Part shown: one piece after another, positions 1 through 11,096 of the stretch | How positions within the stretch are numbered: position 1 is the stretch's first letter | How the letters are laid out: the number at the start of each line of letters is the position of its first letter | Notes under the pieces: model-generated | Told to the model about the DNA's origin: nothing | The model's input: the letters and a program-made list of their open reading frames with translations, nothing else | The model's database searches: none | Assembly (NCBI GenBank): GCA_014529385.2 | Contig: CM043960.1 | Coordinates: 126,144,043 to 126,208,042 of the forward strand | Length of the DNA stretch: 64,000 nt | Direction of reading: 5' to 3' | Origin: Adiantum capillus-veneris | Taxonomy: Eukaryota; Streptophyta; Polypodiopsida; Polypodiales; Pteridaceae | Made by a program: the position numbers and the translations under genes

Positions 1-2
1 AC

Positions 3-703
3 AATGGTACCCATTTTATAAATGAAGTGATAAAAGATCTCACCTCAAAATCCATGATATCCCACCATAAATCTATACCTTATTATCCACAAGCAAATGG
101 ATAAGATGAGAGTACCAACAAGACTCTAATTTCTATCTTAACTAAGATGGTAGAGGCTCCTTGTACAGATTGGGACTTGAAGCTTACATCAGCTCTATGG
201 GCTTATTGTACTGCTTATAAAGTGGCTATTTATTGCACACCATTTAAAATGGCATATGGTCAAGAAGCACATTTGCCATGGGAGTTCATCAAATCCTAGT
301 CTTCGAGTAGCTTCTCAAGAAGAGTGGGATGGTAACCCATTAGTCGAGCATCTATATATCCTTGAAAGAGTAGAGGAAGAGGTAGTTGGCGATGCAGAAT
401 GCCCTTGTGGAGAAAGATAGGAGAAAGAAGTGGTTTGATCACCATTAAATAACAAGGACATCAAGGTCGGTGATAAAGTTCTTATATATGGAATGATTTA
501 ACAAGAAGAAGAAATTGAAATACGCTGGCAAAGGTCCATATAGATTATGTGAAATTACCCCACAAGATACCCTTCGTGTGGAGACTCTAGACGGAGTTGA
601 AACCATTGGATTCCTCAATGAGAGTAAATTCAAAATATACTATGATCCCCTAAGCCAAGAAGAATTAGGTGCCATCCATCAAAAGAAAGTGGCAAAAGAA
701 TAA
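3..703 (+). pseudogene. Ty3/gypsy integrase fragment (element A)
   Basis: The last part of a retroviral-type integrase, which would insert element cDNA into chromosomes. The first frame (from base 3) shows NGTHF, the surroundings of the second catalytic Asp, then PYYPQANG, a stop where a Gln codon is expected, and DESTNK at the catalytic Glu region. LTKMVE, DWDLKL, ALWAY and YGQEA follow, which is the usual order for this family. After a stop near 298 the C-terminal domain appears at 515-703 with KYAGKGPYRLCEITPQ and KIYYDPL. The 5' part lies outside the window. Stops and frame changes show it is dead. It leads into the protease-like fragment at 780-990. The family call is secure; the exact lineage is not. 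Confidence 0.85.
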
Positions 704-779
704 GCTAAGTTAAAAAAGACACAAGCCAAGATTAAAGCTCGAGAGCGACAACAACGTATTAGATGCCAACGAGAATCCA

Positions 780-990
780 ATCGGGGTGTTACACATTTAT
801 TCCAAGTTAAAGAAAATGATGATTCTATAGACTCTGAACCACTTCTATGGTACCCAATTGAGTTGAATAGCTCCTATGGAAAAGTACTATATAATGCATT
901 ACTGGACATATGAGCTCAACATAATTTGTTATCCTATGGAGTGTGGTGTCAGCTAGGAAAACCACCCTTATCCACAAGTACCATCCAAGT
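780..990 (+). pseudogene. left half of a post-integrase retropepsin-like domain (element A)
   Basis: Downstream of the integrase C-terminus one frame reads NALLDI, a stop, then AQHNLLSYGVWCQLGK. It aligns by eye with ALLDSGAQANLISYKLYKQL in element E (47,318-47,668 on the minus strand), which also follows an integrase. The active-site motif is broken here: the Ser-Gly positions have become Ile and a stop. The domain is cut at base 990 by the LTR of element F. Its other half lies inverted at 4539-4778, and the frame would be continuous across the CAAGT duplication. Protease-like ancestry is inferred from motif and position; activity is lost. Confidence 0.65.
986..990 (+). repeat. target-site duplication CAAGT, left copy (element F)
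   Basis: CAAGT directly precedes the LTR start TGTAGAC at 991. The partner is at 4774-4778, where the plus strand reads ACTTG, so it is CAAGT on the minus strand next to the end of the other LTR. The opposite orientation fits an inversion after insertion. Confidence 0.75.
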
Positions 991-1466
991 TGTAGACCGC
1001 TGGATAGTTCACTATGTGGGAACGTCTTCTTAGAAGATGGGCATCGAATTACTTAGTAGTTACTATGGTGATTACTACAGTAAACCCGAAGTGTATAAAT
1101 AGGGCCCATTACATTGTAATCGGGTTGGCAATTATTATCATTTGGGTTAGCGCCTTGGCTATACTGGTACCTGAGAATCATTGGCAGTATTGTGGCTGTA
1201 CTTTCTCTCTGTAAATCATATTCGTTGTAACCTTGATCTATAATTCCAATCATGGCATATTCTAGTTATACTTACTTCTTGTCCAGTCTTCTGAATCTGA
1301 ATCTGAACCTTATTTCCAGCACATAAGTCTAATTCTTATTTCAGTATCCAAATTCCAGTCTAGTCTCTGATTCCTATCCAGTCTGCTGTCTGAAATCTTC
1401 CTAAACTAGTAGCTGAAATCTTCCAACACTGGAATTAGCTGTCTCAAGAGATCAGCTCCAATTTCA
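991..1466 (+). repeat. 5' LTR of element F
   Basis: A 476-bp block from TGTAGACCGC to CCAATTTCA, nearly identical in reverse complement to 4779-5255. It starts with TG, ends with CA, and is flanked by CAAGT. It carries a TATA box at 1094-1101 (TATAAATA) and is followed by a gag start at 1541. An open frame at 1014-1214 that looks membrane-like also occurs in the other LTR; I treat it as a by-product of LTR conservation, not a gene. Confidence 0.88.
1094..1101 (+). promoter_or_regulatory. LTR TATA box (element F)
   Basis: TATAAATA, about 100 bp into the LTR, is conserved in the inverted partner LTR (5145-5152). This is the expected place for the core promoter that drives the element transcript. 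Confidence 0.6.
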
Positions 1467-1469
1467 TTT

Positions 1470-1487
1470 TGGCGATCAAGGTGGCTC
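1470..1487 (+). other. putative primer binding site (element F)
   Basis: TGGCGATCAAGGTGGCTC begins three bases after the LTR end. It starts with TGG, as expected for pairing with a tRNA 3' CCA. I cannot name the tRNA from memory. Confidence 0.4.
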
Positions 1488-1540
1488 GAGCTGAAGCTCG
1501 TTGACTGAAAGACTCTTCTCCCAGTTCGAAGTTTTCAACA

Positions 1541-2640
1541 ATGGCACCAAAATCCAATAGTGGCCGGAAATCCACCATTCGTGTTGACCCCATTCCTAAG
1601 GAGTCAGGAAGAGATTCCGACCCCAAGCAAGAGAAGATGACTGACATTGAGGCTCAGGAGGAGCATAGTCAGGCTGATGAGGCATAGGACTCACAACACT
1701 CCAGTCATTCTCGACGCCGACGGGCAGAACGGGAAGCACGGAAGGCAAAGAGTTCCAAGAATTATCGGTCCCGGCAGAGAGATGAGGATACCAAGGGCAG
1801 TAAAGGAAGTCACCGTACTTCTAGCAGACAAACCAGAGAAGACACTGACACTGAGACAGAGACAGAGATTGATTGGGATGCTGACACTGACAATTGCAAG
1901 AAGGCTCCCAAGCATCATTCTGAATCCAAGAAGAGAAGTGGCAGGATCAATAGTAATCGGAATGATTACACAGCTTCCCTGAAGATTTCTTTTCCAATAT
2001 TCAAGGGAGGGAAAAAGGATGATCCAGATGTTCACATACAAGCTTTCGAGCAGTATGCTAAACTGAAAAACATTGATGAAGATGATTGGGGGGAATATTT
2101 TCCACAAACCTTGAAGGAGGCAGTGAGGAAATGGTATTACCATTACCCTGCCTGCCAGCTCATATCATATAACAATTTGCTCAAAGCCTTTAGGTTGGAA
2201 TATTCCGACAATATAGGGGACGAAGATATTCTCTGTGAATTAGATAAGATCAAACAGAGAAATTTGTCAGTCCGTAGTTATGTGGAAAAGATCAAGGAGC
2301 TAACTAGGCAGTTGCAAGAACCGCCATCTGAGAAGAGATTGAGGGCATGGTTGTTCAGAAGCAAAAAGCTTAGGGAACAAGAGGTACCAGCCCCTACCAA
2401 GAAATTCAATGATCTGGTCCAAAGGGCATTAAAGCTAGAACAACAGGCTAAGAAGGAAAAGAGCCACAAGAAGCGAAGGATCAGTAGCAGTAGCTCTGCT
2501 ACTGAAACTTCTGATTCTAGTGAGATGTCCAGTAGCTCCGAGAGAAGCTCTAATGAACGAACAAGATAGAAATCAAAGAAGGGATCCTGGACCAAGAAAA
2601 TTGAAGAGAACAATTCTCTATAGCCAATTAAGTTGTTTAA
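1541..2640 (+). pseudogene. gag N-terminal and capsid region (element F)
   Basis: The structural protein of element F. The ATG at 1541 follows the LTR and PBS and begins MAPKSNSGRKS. The N-terminus is strongly charged (Arg/Lys/Glu/Asp-rich). A retrotransposon gag-type core follows from about residue 145 (KISFPIFKGGKKDDPDVHI, later LKEAVRKWYYHYP and RSYVEKIKELTRQL), then a Ser-rich stretch near the end. In-frame stops lie at 1685 and 2567, so the copy is inactive. The zinc-knuckle part of gag is missing here but present on the minus strand at 13,680-14,060. The two parts were separated by the inversion. Confidence 0.8.
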
Positions 2641-2760
2641 TCCCGAGAGCAAAGTGTTTCATGCCCCAGGGCTAACTAGAGGCTACACCTAGAAGACCGT
2701 TTAGTTAAGATAGGATAAAGGAAATCACACATGAAATCATCGCTTAAATTGTTTCCTTTG
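2640..2760. other. left inversion breakpoint zone
   Basis: Recognisable plus-strand gag of element F fades out around 2640, and minus-strand sequence belonging to element A's downstream part begins within about 100-200 bases. The exact breakpoint cannot be placed by eye. The matching right breakpoint is near 14,060-14,110. Confidence 0.5.
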
Positions 2761-4538
2761 TTTGACCCCCCAAAGTGTTTATGATATATGTTTTATTTCC
2801 ACATAGAGCCTTAATTGACCTTTTGGGCTTTATAAAAAAAAAAACATTGATTCAAAGTCATTTGACGTTTGTGCTTATTTTGTTTGCGCAAGGCTTTTTG
2901 CTTCTTAAGAAAAAGCGCCCACACTGGGAACCTCTAGGGCTCTAGTACCATAGGCAATACATGTGAGTGAAGTACTAAATCAAGCTGGGATTTCCCTTTT
3001 AGCTTAAGATTTTATATTTTTGGCTTTTTGTTTTGTTTTTCTGTTTGTTTTTCTTTGATTGCATTTCAATTTTGTAACTTTGGGGGGTCATCTGACACTG
3101 TTACCTTCCCTAGTCCCATCAAACTCTCTTTATAATACTTAAGCTAAAGGTCAAGAGGAATTAAGACCACTAGAAAGCACTAGCACATTGTACACAATGA
3201 TTCATAATATCAGATAAAGAGCTAAGTAACCATTGAAAATTAGGAAGGCATCTGCTATGATATTAAGAGAAGATCTCTAATGCTCTACCTTGGTCAAACA
3301 AGATTAGCCAGAATTCTTGATTAATAAACAAAGACAAGGAACTATGACATAAAATTATATCGAATGTAATATCTAATACTAAGCAAACGTGTTAAACATT
3401 TTGCTACCAATCACGAATAAAGCAAACAAACATGGATGCTAGAAAAGACAACAAGAAACAATAATGGACAAGAAACACTTGTTTGTAGTGGCCATCGTGC
3501 TCGATTTTATGAGTGGACCTGAAAAAGATTGCCTGATGTTCGGAAGCCCAGCTACTACAATACGTTCATGTACACACTAGAAAACACTAAGAACTACCTC
3601 TAGGAGGCACATCATTGGGAAGAGGCACCAACCCTTATTGAACATAATCAAAACAACATAAAGATCCCTAACCTATCTATTTGCACCCCCCTATAGGTTC
3701 AAGGGAACATCATATTGTATAGATGGACTGGTAGATCTAAGTCTAAACCTCTATTCTCATCATCGTCAAGATAACTGAAGTCATCCTCGGTGAGACTATG
3801 TGTCCTATCCATCAACTCATGTAAATCTCTCTCATCATCAGATGCACATAGGTTCACTAAGAAGGTCACTAGGCGTGGATATTCATCTTGGCACTCAAAA
3901 GAAAAGCTTGTGCAATTGGAGAGATGTTCTCTACTGAGTAGGGATCAATGGTGGTCACGAGACGTATCAACCATTCTAATTCCTCAAATATTTTTTCACC
4001 CGCTAGTGTATCTACCAAATCCCATTCAAAGGTAAGAATAAGATATACCATCTGAACCACTTGAGAAAAGTAAAGAGCGTACCTCTCCACCCAGGTAGGA
4101 GTGTGCGTGATGTGTCACCACGAGTTTTGGTTTATGGACCAGATCTTATTGGTTCCAAGATTTTTGTCTCGTAGCTCTTGCTCTTCTACTTTCTTTTTTG
4201 GTTTTAGTATTGGGCTATATATATACATTCCCTAAGATTAGGTGGTTAACTGGTCAAGGAGAAAGGTTAAGAGGGAAGCAAGTGAATGATGGATGTCAGT
4301 AAACACTCCCCACTTCCTTGGGTAGATCATACTTTTTGGAAAGATGTTGTCACCGTTTGAAACCACTTGTTCCAAGTTGTAATGGGTAAGGACTTTGACC
4401 AATAGGTTCCCACCACCCGAGGTGTTTCATCAAGTTGCAAGGGTGGTAAGGTACTCTCCCATGATCTTACTTGCAATGTTGCTTTAGGTGGTGAACTGAC
4501 AATGGGAGGTGCTAATTCTTTCTTGTTATTTTAGATAT
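2761..4538 (-). mobile_element. downstream remnant of element A, inverted
   Basis: On the minus strand this continues from the right half of the protease-like domain (4539-4778) and is therefore element A's 3' part. It holds no long open frame. A 73-codon minus frame at 3869-4090 (WDLVDTLAGEKIFEELEWL) may be decayed coding sequence of unknown type. Purine tracts CTTTGGGGGGTC occur on the plus strand near 3080 and on the minus strand near 2765. Tracts of this type are common near the 3' ends of plant gypsy elements. I found no LTR boundary. Confidence 0.45.
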
Positions 4539-4778
4539 TTACAGTGGTAGGTGGATGTTGTGTACGAGAGTTGGTTTCTGTGTCGTGATAATCTTGGTTC
4601 CCCAATCAATATTACATTTAGTTATAGACATCCACGTGTGCACTAGGTTTATGTTACCCTCCATAGTGCCAACACGCATGACAAAAAATCTTTGAACCAC
4701 AGTCTCGTTGTCATAAATGATAGGAGTGTGTAGGATTCCAAAAATAGTGGTCTTCTTCTTGTTGAAACCCTTGACTTG
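4539..4778 (-). pseudogene. right half of the post-integrase retropepsin-like domain (element A)
   Basis: An uninterrupted minus-strand frame from the CAAGT duplication to a TAA at 4539. It includes TTIFGILHTPIIYDNE and ends near CNIDWGTKI. It resembles the second half of the domain in element E (STILHVQIHQYVYPHKFYVV and NVQIDWNSDTVKI). Together with 780-990 it forms one domain split by element F and then inverted. No stop occurs in this half, so decay is limited here. Confidence 0.65.
4774..4778 (-). repeat. target-site duplication CAAGT, right copy (element F)
   Basis: Reads ACTTG on the plus strand, CAAGT on the minus strand, immediately after the minus-strand LTR end at 4779. It pairs with 986-990. 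Confidence 0.75.
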
Positions 4779-5255
4779 TGGAATTGGAGCTGATATCTTG
4801 AGACAGCTAATTCCAGTGTTGGAATATTTCAGCTATTAGTTTAGGAAGATTTCAGACAGCAGATTGGACAGGAATCAGAGACTAGACTGGAATTTGGATA
4901 CTAAAATAAGAATCATACTTATGTACTGGAAATAAGGTTCAGATTCAGATTCAGAAGACTGGACGAGAAGTAAGTATAACTGGAATATGCCATGATTGGA
5001 ATTATAGATCAAGGTTACAGCGAATATGATTTACAGAGAGAAAGTACAGCTGACAATACTGCCAATGATTCTCAGGTACAAGTATAGCCAAGGCGCTAAC
5101 CCAAATGATAATAATTGCCAACCCGATTACAATGTAATGGGCCCTATTTATACACTTTGGGTTTACTGTAGTAATTACCATAGTAACTACTAAGTAATTC
5201 GCTGCCCATCTTCTAAGAAGACGTTCCCACATAGTGAACTATCCAACCGTCTACA
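4779..5255 (-). repeat. 3' LTR of element F
   Basis: A 477-bp inverted counterpart of 991-1466, with its TATA box at 5145-5152. On the minus strand it is preceded by a purine-rich stretch (AAGAAAGAAGTGAAGGATG), a reasonable polypurine tract, and by the accessory ORF. Differences from the 5' LTR are scattered point changes. Confidence 0.88.
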
Positions 5256-8200
5256 TCCTTCACTTCTTTCTTGAATTTTGACAAGATTCCAAAATTTTTG
5301 AAAAATTCCCCTGTCTGATTCTGATGTGAGACTGAAAAATCCATCATCTGGTTCTGATGTTGGGAATCCGGCTTGACCACTGACAGAATGGCCATACAAA
5401 GATTGCGAGTAGGTAGTTGAAAAGGCCAAGGATTGCAAAAGGCAGCTGAAAAGGCCAAGGTGGAGCTCTCACCAGGCCAAGGTAGAGCTGTCATCTCCAC
5501 CTGCCTGCTGAGGAGAAAAGTCTCCACTGAATTTCGAGATGGAACTACCCAGTATCCTTCCATTGGACCGTCTTCCATTTGCCCTTTGACCTGGACGGTG
5601 CCTGAGAAGTCTCAGTACTAGCATTCTCCTTCTGAATCAGTCGGTAAATGGCCTCCTGCTCAAGCTGATCCCACTGATCGGTGGTCATCTCTACTTCATA
5701 AGGCATGAGGGAATGATAGGTTTTGGTGTCAGGATCATAGAGTGTACGCTTGCCCTTGCTCAGTCTGGTTCTGACCAGCTTATGACAATGCGAAGCAGTA
5801 TGGATCCATCCTTCTGGAAGAGGCTGATTAGTTTTGACTCGAGCTTCGAAAAGAATCTCAGCCATCTCCCTGTACTGTGGTGCCAAACCCGACTTTGCTG
5901 CAATGTCTTTTTTAGGCAATTTGGAAGATTCGACCGTAAGTTGTAGCACAACTGATCAGTAATCCTGGTCAGCCCTCTGACTTGAATCTTCCACTGGCCC
6001 ATACACAGTTGGATCCTATGCATCTCCTCTTTCAATGCCTGAATATCATTGATCTGGAGAGCATCATTGAACAGCGTCTGCCAAGTCTTCCATTCCACAG
6101 TCGATCGCTCATACCAATCCTGAAGCTCATCAGTGATTTTGAAGTATGTGAGGCGATCAATTGGTTTTGGATGTTCAGGGCATAGTGCTGGAAAGAATCT
6201 TGGCAGCTCTGTTCTCTTGCTGGAGCAACATACAAGAGAACTGGAGAATTAGGCACAAATTCTAAGAAATTGAGAACAACCTGGTTCTCTTGCTGCATCA
6301 TCTTTCTGGTGATTCGCACTAGCTGAAACAATGTTCGGAGAGCAGTTGCCTATGCTCCGACTGACATTCTCGTCTGAGGTCCTTTGCTAGTGGCTGTCTG
6401 GTCCTCAAGAATGGCTTTGACTCTCTGATCCAAAACACCTCTGGCAGTTTGTATTTGCACCAAAACTTCCTTGAGTTGTACCCTAACATCCTTCATACAA
6501 CGGTAAGTTGGTTTGTTACCCATCAGAAGTTCCAGTTCCAGGGCTAGGGAGCGACAATCTGCAGTAGACTGCCTTTGCCAGTGCGGGTTTTCCACTCTTT
6601 CATCAGCATTGAGTATCCATTCAGGAACTCGTTCCAGTAGCTGGACTGTACTGGGATGCGCAAGTAGACGGCAAGCTTCTTTATCATGGAAAGCTGCTGA
6701 TTTCCAATGTTCTACCATTTCCCTGCCTCCCACATATAGCCTTTGAAATCTTTCCAAATCAGACAAGAGATCATCATCCTCCAGATACTATCTGGTTATG
6801 GAGGCATGTTGATGTCTCAATTGCCTATTCAAGGTAATGAGCTGCATTGAATGTTGATGATCAACAACTAGTCCCTCATCCTGCACTTTCATTTTCCCTT
6901 TAGCATCTCTGCTGAGTTGGGACTGATCTGCTGGCTGATTCCCAGTGTGACTGGGCTGCTGCTCTTCAGTCTGCTGGTTACCCGACTGGTGCCCTTCTTC
7001 ATGTCCTTCCTGTTGGCCCTCATTCTGGCCTGGCTGGTCTGGCTGGGACTGGCCTCCTTCAGTTGGCCATGTCCCACCAGTACCAGGTCCTGGAGATGGT
7101 GGTGGGGCATCATCATCATCCTTTGTATTCCCAGCTTCTTGATCCTCCTCCTCCTGATCAAATTCATCTTCCTGGTCTTCTTCTTCCTCATCTGGAGAAG
7201 TCTGCTGCTCAATATAATCTAATATAGCTTGATTCATCAGAGCATTATTATACTCGGCCACCTTGTCGTGCAAATCACTCTGCATACTTTCCATCAAAGA
7301 CTTCAAATTCTCTAGATTGAAAACATCATTGCGTGATGGATTTAGAATTTCAGACAAGCTACTATAGATGTATCTTTCAGTCAGAGAGGCCTTCAGAGCT
7401 GTATGGCGCATTAATAGGTTTTTGAATTCCGCCCGCTTCATTCTGAGCATTATTTCAGCCCGCTCTGCAGCTCTCAGTGCTTCATTTCATTGATTTTTGA
7501 TGATCATTATTTCAGATTCAGCCTTAGCTAAATTTTTGTTTTCTGAATGAGCTTCCAGTACCCTGTGTTGTATGTTCTGCTCTTCTCGGGCTTTCTGGAG
7601 CTTTTCAATCTGATCTTGTGCCTCCGTCAAGTCAGCTTTAAGCTTTTTGACTTCATCTTCTGATCCAGCAGCCTCCATCAGTTGTCCCATACAACTGACA
7701 ATGGTATTCCAAGAAGACTGTATGAGGACTGAACATCTGTCTTTGACTGTGGTTGGATCAGAATCAGTAGGCTCATATATTGTCATTGGATCCATGTAGG
7801 GTAAAGTTTCATAATCAGCTTTGCGTAGTAGAAGATGCCCTTTCAACTGTTTAGTCTGCATTTGTTGCAACTTGTCCTATTTTACCAGTTGGAGAATGTT
7901 TTCAAAATTTGGAGTAGGAACTCCACCTGGCAGAGTCGAGGAAGCTGGACCTTTCCCCTTGTCCATTTGGCTCTTCCCTTTGTCCCCTAACTGGTCTACT
8001 ATCTTCTCAGAAGTGGCTGGCTTCGTCTGATCCTTTCCAGAACCAGTAACAACTATACTTTTGCTATTGACTGGTTAGGCACAGTTTTTTGAGCAGATTG
8101 TTGCTCTTTCTGGCTCACTACAGCTTTCTCAGTGTTTACTGTCTTGACCTGGCTTTCTATCTGCTCTTTCTGGCTCACTACAGCTTTCTCAGTGTTTACT

Positions 8201-9179
8201 GTCTTGACCTGGCTTTCTATCTGCTTCAAAAACTCACTGATCTTTGTCAGTGTAGTCTTTGGCTTCTTTGAACTGCCAGCCTGTTCTGCAGTCGCTTTCC
8301 TTTTCAGGTCTGTTGAAATAGTTTGACTGTCCATTTCTTCGTCGTCTGAGGACAACTCAATGTTCTTCGGCTCAGAAATTGGCTTCTCACTCCAAGCATT
8401 CTTTACCTACTCATTAACATCTGTAGAAGCAGTAGCCCAATACAGGAATTGCCAAACATACCAAGCTTTGAAAACATTTTGAGATTTTAGCTTGGTAGTT
8501 TGCTAGAGTACATTGTGCGATAGAATTTGACAAAGATTAATAGGAACCTGTGGATCCAATATCTTGGCCAGCAGCATAGCAAACAATTTTTCAGATACAT
8601 ACGTTGGGTTGTTTTTAAGGCTTACTACTTCGGCTACAAACCTGTAAGCAATGGAAGCTTCCAGTCCTGTACTAGAACTCCTTGACCACTTGCCTTGCGC
8701 TTACGTTTAGCGGCTTCATCCTCCTTCATAGCTATACTTATCTGCTGTGCAGTTACCACAGAAGGTTTGGGCTCGTTGGGCATTTTGAATGCAAATGCTA
8801 TGGATTCTGATGTCACTGACACCTTCCTACCATTTACCATGGCATTGCCATCTTCAGTGTTGAAAGAATCAAGAACTTGCTTGATGATGTCTGCGTCAAA
8901 AGCAATTCTTGTAGCTTGCAACACAACTCGAAGATCCCAGAGTTGTAGCAGAGTCATTGCTTGGTCAGTGAATACATAACGCTGGATTTTACTGTATGGT
9001 ATAATGGGAAGGCTTGTCTTTGCAACAACAACTATGGCCTGGGTTTCCTCAAGAGACTCTTGCATCTTCTCTGAGCGTTTCCTTCTACCCATACACTGTG
9101 AAGACGATGACGATGAAACAGGCGAAGGAGAAGATGACTTACTTGTCGTGTCGAAGCCGTTTCCTGGTGTTGCTGGCAA
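5256..9179 (-). pseudogene. accessory coiled-coil ORF between integrase and 3' LTR (element F)
   Basis: A long reading frame broken into pieces at 9179-8634, 8355-8053, 7870-7487, 7450-6788, 6766-6350, 6331-6032 and 5949-5213. The start is taken at 9179 (MPATPGNGFDTTSKSSS). The N-terminal part, with LLQLWDLRVVLQATRIAF and AMVNGRKVSVTSESIAFAF, resembles the plant-transposon-protein type domain seen in accessory ORFs of plant gypsy elements; this is recognition, not a search. Coiled-coil-like stretches follow (LKADLTEAQDQIEKLQKARE), then an acidic Gln/Pro-rich linker near 7,000-7,200 and a Cys-poor C-terminal part. It lies downstream of integrase in the same orientation, the position of env-like or accessory ORFs. 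No signal peptide or fusion features were seen, so env is not supported. A similar ORF stands alone in element G. The function is unknown. Confidence 0.6.
8103..8222 (-). repeat. perfect 60-bp tandem duplication in the accessory ORF
   Basis: Two adjacent copies of a 60-base unit lie in frame, duplicating a 20-residue segment (IESQVKTVNTEKAVVSQKEQ). The copies are identical over the unit, so the event is recent relative to the frameshifts around it. Confidence 0.9.
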
Positions 9180-9335
9180 GGCTAGCTGACAGTCAACTGT
9201 CTCTTCAGAGGTCGAGGTTTGCGGCTGTAATAAAGAAACCTCGGAGCTTGGCGATGGCGAATGGTTAACAGAAGGAAAGCGTCACACAGGGGATTTATGA
9301 GGAAAACTGCTAACTCTCCTGACTGTTATACGTGT

Positions 9336-11096
9336 TCACGCCATAAAAGCTCCACCACTCGCCGTTCCTAGACTTGTGTGCGTCACTGCTGTCGTGGCAG
9401 ACATGCATTGGACAAGACTGCGACCCATCCTTGAAATAATTACTATTGGCGTGTCATTTGACTGTTGGGCACTTAAAAATTGGAAAGTGTGTCCCCCCTG
9501 ATATTGGACTGATTTCAAGTCTGGCTCGACCATACTGGTACTAATTCTAAGGTCAGCCTGATTTGATTTTACTGGTACTGGTTCTGAAGTTGGAACTGGT
9601 TGCACATGAAAAAGTCCAAAAATGTCTGATTCTGGTATCTCTTGATCAACAAGTTCCAGTTCCTTAGTACCTTGTTCTGGCCCAGTTTCTCTGGTCTCTG
9701 AATAATAAAGCTTGATCTTTGCCCCATTATATACTCCTGGCAACAAAAATCCAGATAAATCTTTCAGTCTGACTGTGCCATTGGAGAAGACCCAGTCTAC
9801 CTCAAATGGTCCTGCCCAGGCAATCTTCAGGTTTGGCTTCTTTGGACCCAGTCTAGACTGATATAGAAGCACTAAGTCTCCTTTCTGGAATTCTCGAACT
9901 TTAATTCAACGATCATGCCAGTGCTTCCTTCGTTGTTGAACAATTTCTTGTTCCAACATAGCCCTTTGCCTGAGTTCATCTAATTGCATCAGTTCATCTA
10001 GTCTCTTCTTAAGATTATGGTTGAAGTCTAACCCATACTTCACATCCATTCTCAGACTGGGGATCACAAACTCCATAGGAGCCACAACTTCAGTACCATA
10101 CACCATTCTGAATGGTGTCATTCCAGTAGTTACCTTAAAAGCTGTCCTGTAAGCCCATAGAGCAGTCTGAAGTTTCAAATCCCACTGGTCTGGTTTCTTT
10201 TGCACCACCTTAGTGAGAATAGTCTTTATTGTCTTGTTGCTACTTTCAGCCTATCCATTGCATCTGGGATAGTAAGGAGTAGATTTCCGATGCTTGACTG
10301 AAAGCATATCCAATAGGATTTCCATAGTGTCATTGATAAAATGTGTTCCTTGATCGGTCACAATCTCTACTGGACATCCATATCGGCAGACAATATTCTC
10401 AAATAGAAACCTTGCAGTTGACTTGGCTGTGTTGTCAGGAAGAGCCTTAGCTTCAACCCACTTGGTTACATAACAAGTAGCCATTACTATGTACTTGTTC
10501 TTCCTGGGAGTAACCTTCTTAAAAGGTCCCATAAAATCTAGTCCTCATTTCATGAATACCCCCAGTAATTGTACTGGCATCAAGGGAGTCATATCTGCAG
10601 CTGTTGGTCGACCCATTCTTTGGCATATGTCACAAGTTTTACAAAAACTTTTGACATCAGCAATCAGTGTTTGCCACCACAGACCAGCTTGCAGAATCTT
10701 GTTATAGGTTACTTTGTTGGAAAAGTGTCCACCAGATTCACCATTATGCACTTCTGAAATTACTTGCATTCTTCCTTCCATAGGGACACATCGTCGAAGT
10801 ATACCATCAACACCTAGTCGATAAAGTAATCCTCCTATGATAGTAAATTTCAGGCTTTTTATGATCAGAGTTTTCTTTCGATTCTGCTTCCAATCCTCTG
10901 GAAAGGCACCTTGGGAAAGGAATTGATAAATATCATACCATTCAGGATCCACTGATTCTTCTGCCTCTAATTGAAATAAATCAGCATCCACTGGTTCATT
11001 TCTCAAGGGTGATTCTGAATATCCTTCCGTACTTCTTGAAAGAAAATCAGCTCCACAATGGTTTCGGGCCAGGCCTATGGAAAATTCTGAATTCAA
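9336..11096 (-). pseudogene. integrase with H2C2 zinc module (element F)
   Basis: Inserts element cDNA. In order on the minus strand: the zinc-binding H2C2 module at 10,545-11,096 (GESGGHFSNKVTYNKIL, then CKTCDICQRMGRP), the catalytic core at 10,251-10,532 (NKYIVMATCYVTKWVEAKA, VTDQGTHF, STPYYPRCNG), the end of the core at 9,906-10,208 (DLKLQTALWAYRTAFKVTTG), and the C-terminal domain at 9,336-9,872 (LVLLYQSRLGPKKPNLKIAW, RLKDLSGFL, KIKLYY). Single stops separate these pieces. Motifs are otherwise well kept, so decay is modest. The core frame has Arg-Cys-Asn-Gly then a stop where PQxNGQAE is usual. No chromodomain was seen. Confidence 0.88.

Noticed and set aside
1014-1214. Small membrane protein gene repeated at 5002-5232 on the other strand
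   Set aside because: The frame spans the LTR TATA box and exists twice only because the LTR does. No independent coding evidence.
6917-7222. Hydrophobic plus-strand ORF resembling a multi-pass membrane protein
   Set aside because: It is the complement of the acidic Gln/Pro-rich linker of the element F accessory ORF; hydrophobicity is a by-product of the codons on the other strand.
5256-9179. Envelope gene of an infectious gypsy element
   Set aside because: It is in env position, but no signal peptide, fusion-like or transmembrane segment was seen, and the content is coiled-coil and charged linker.
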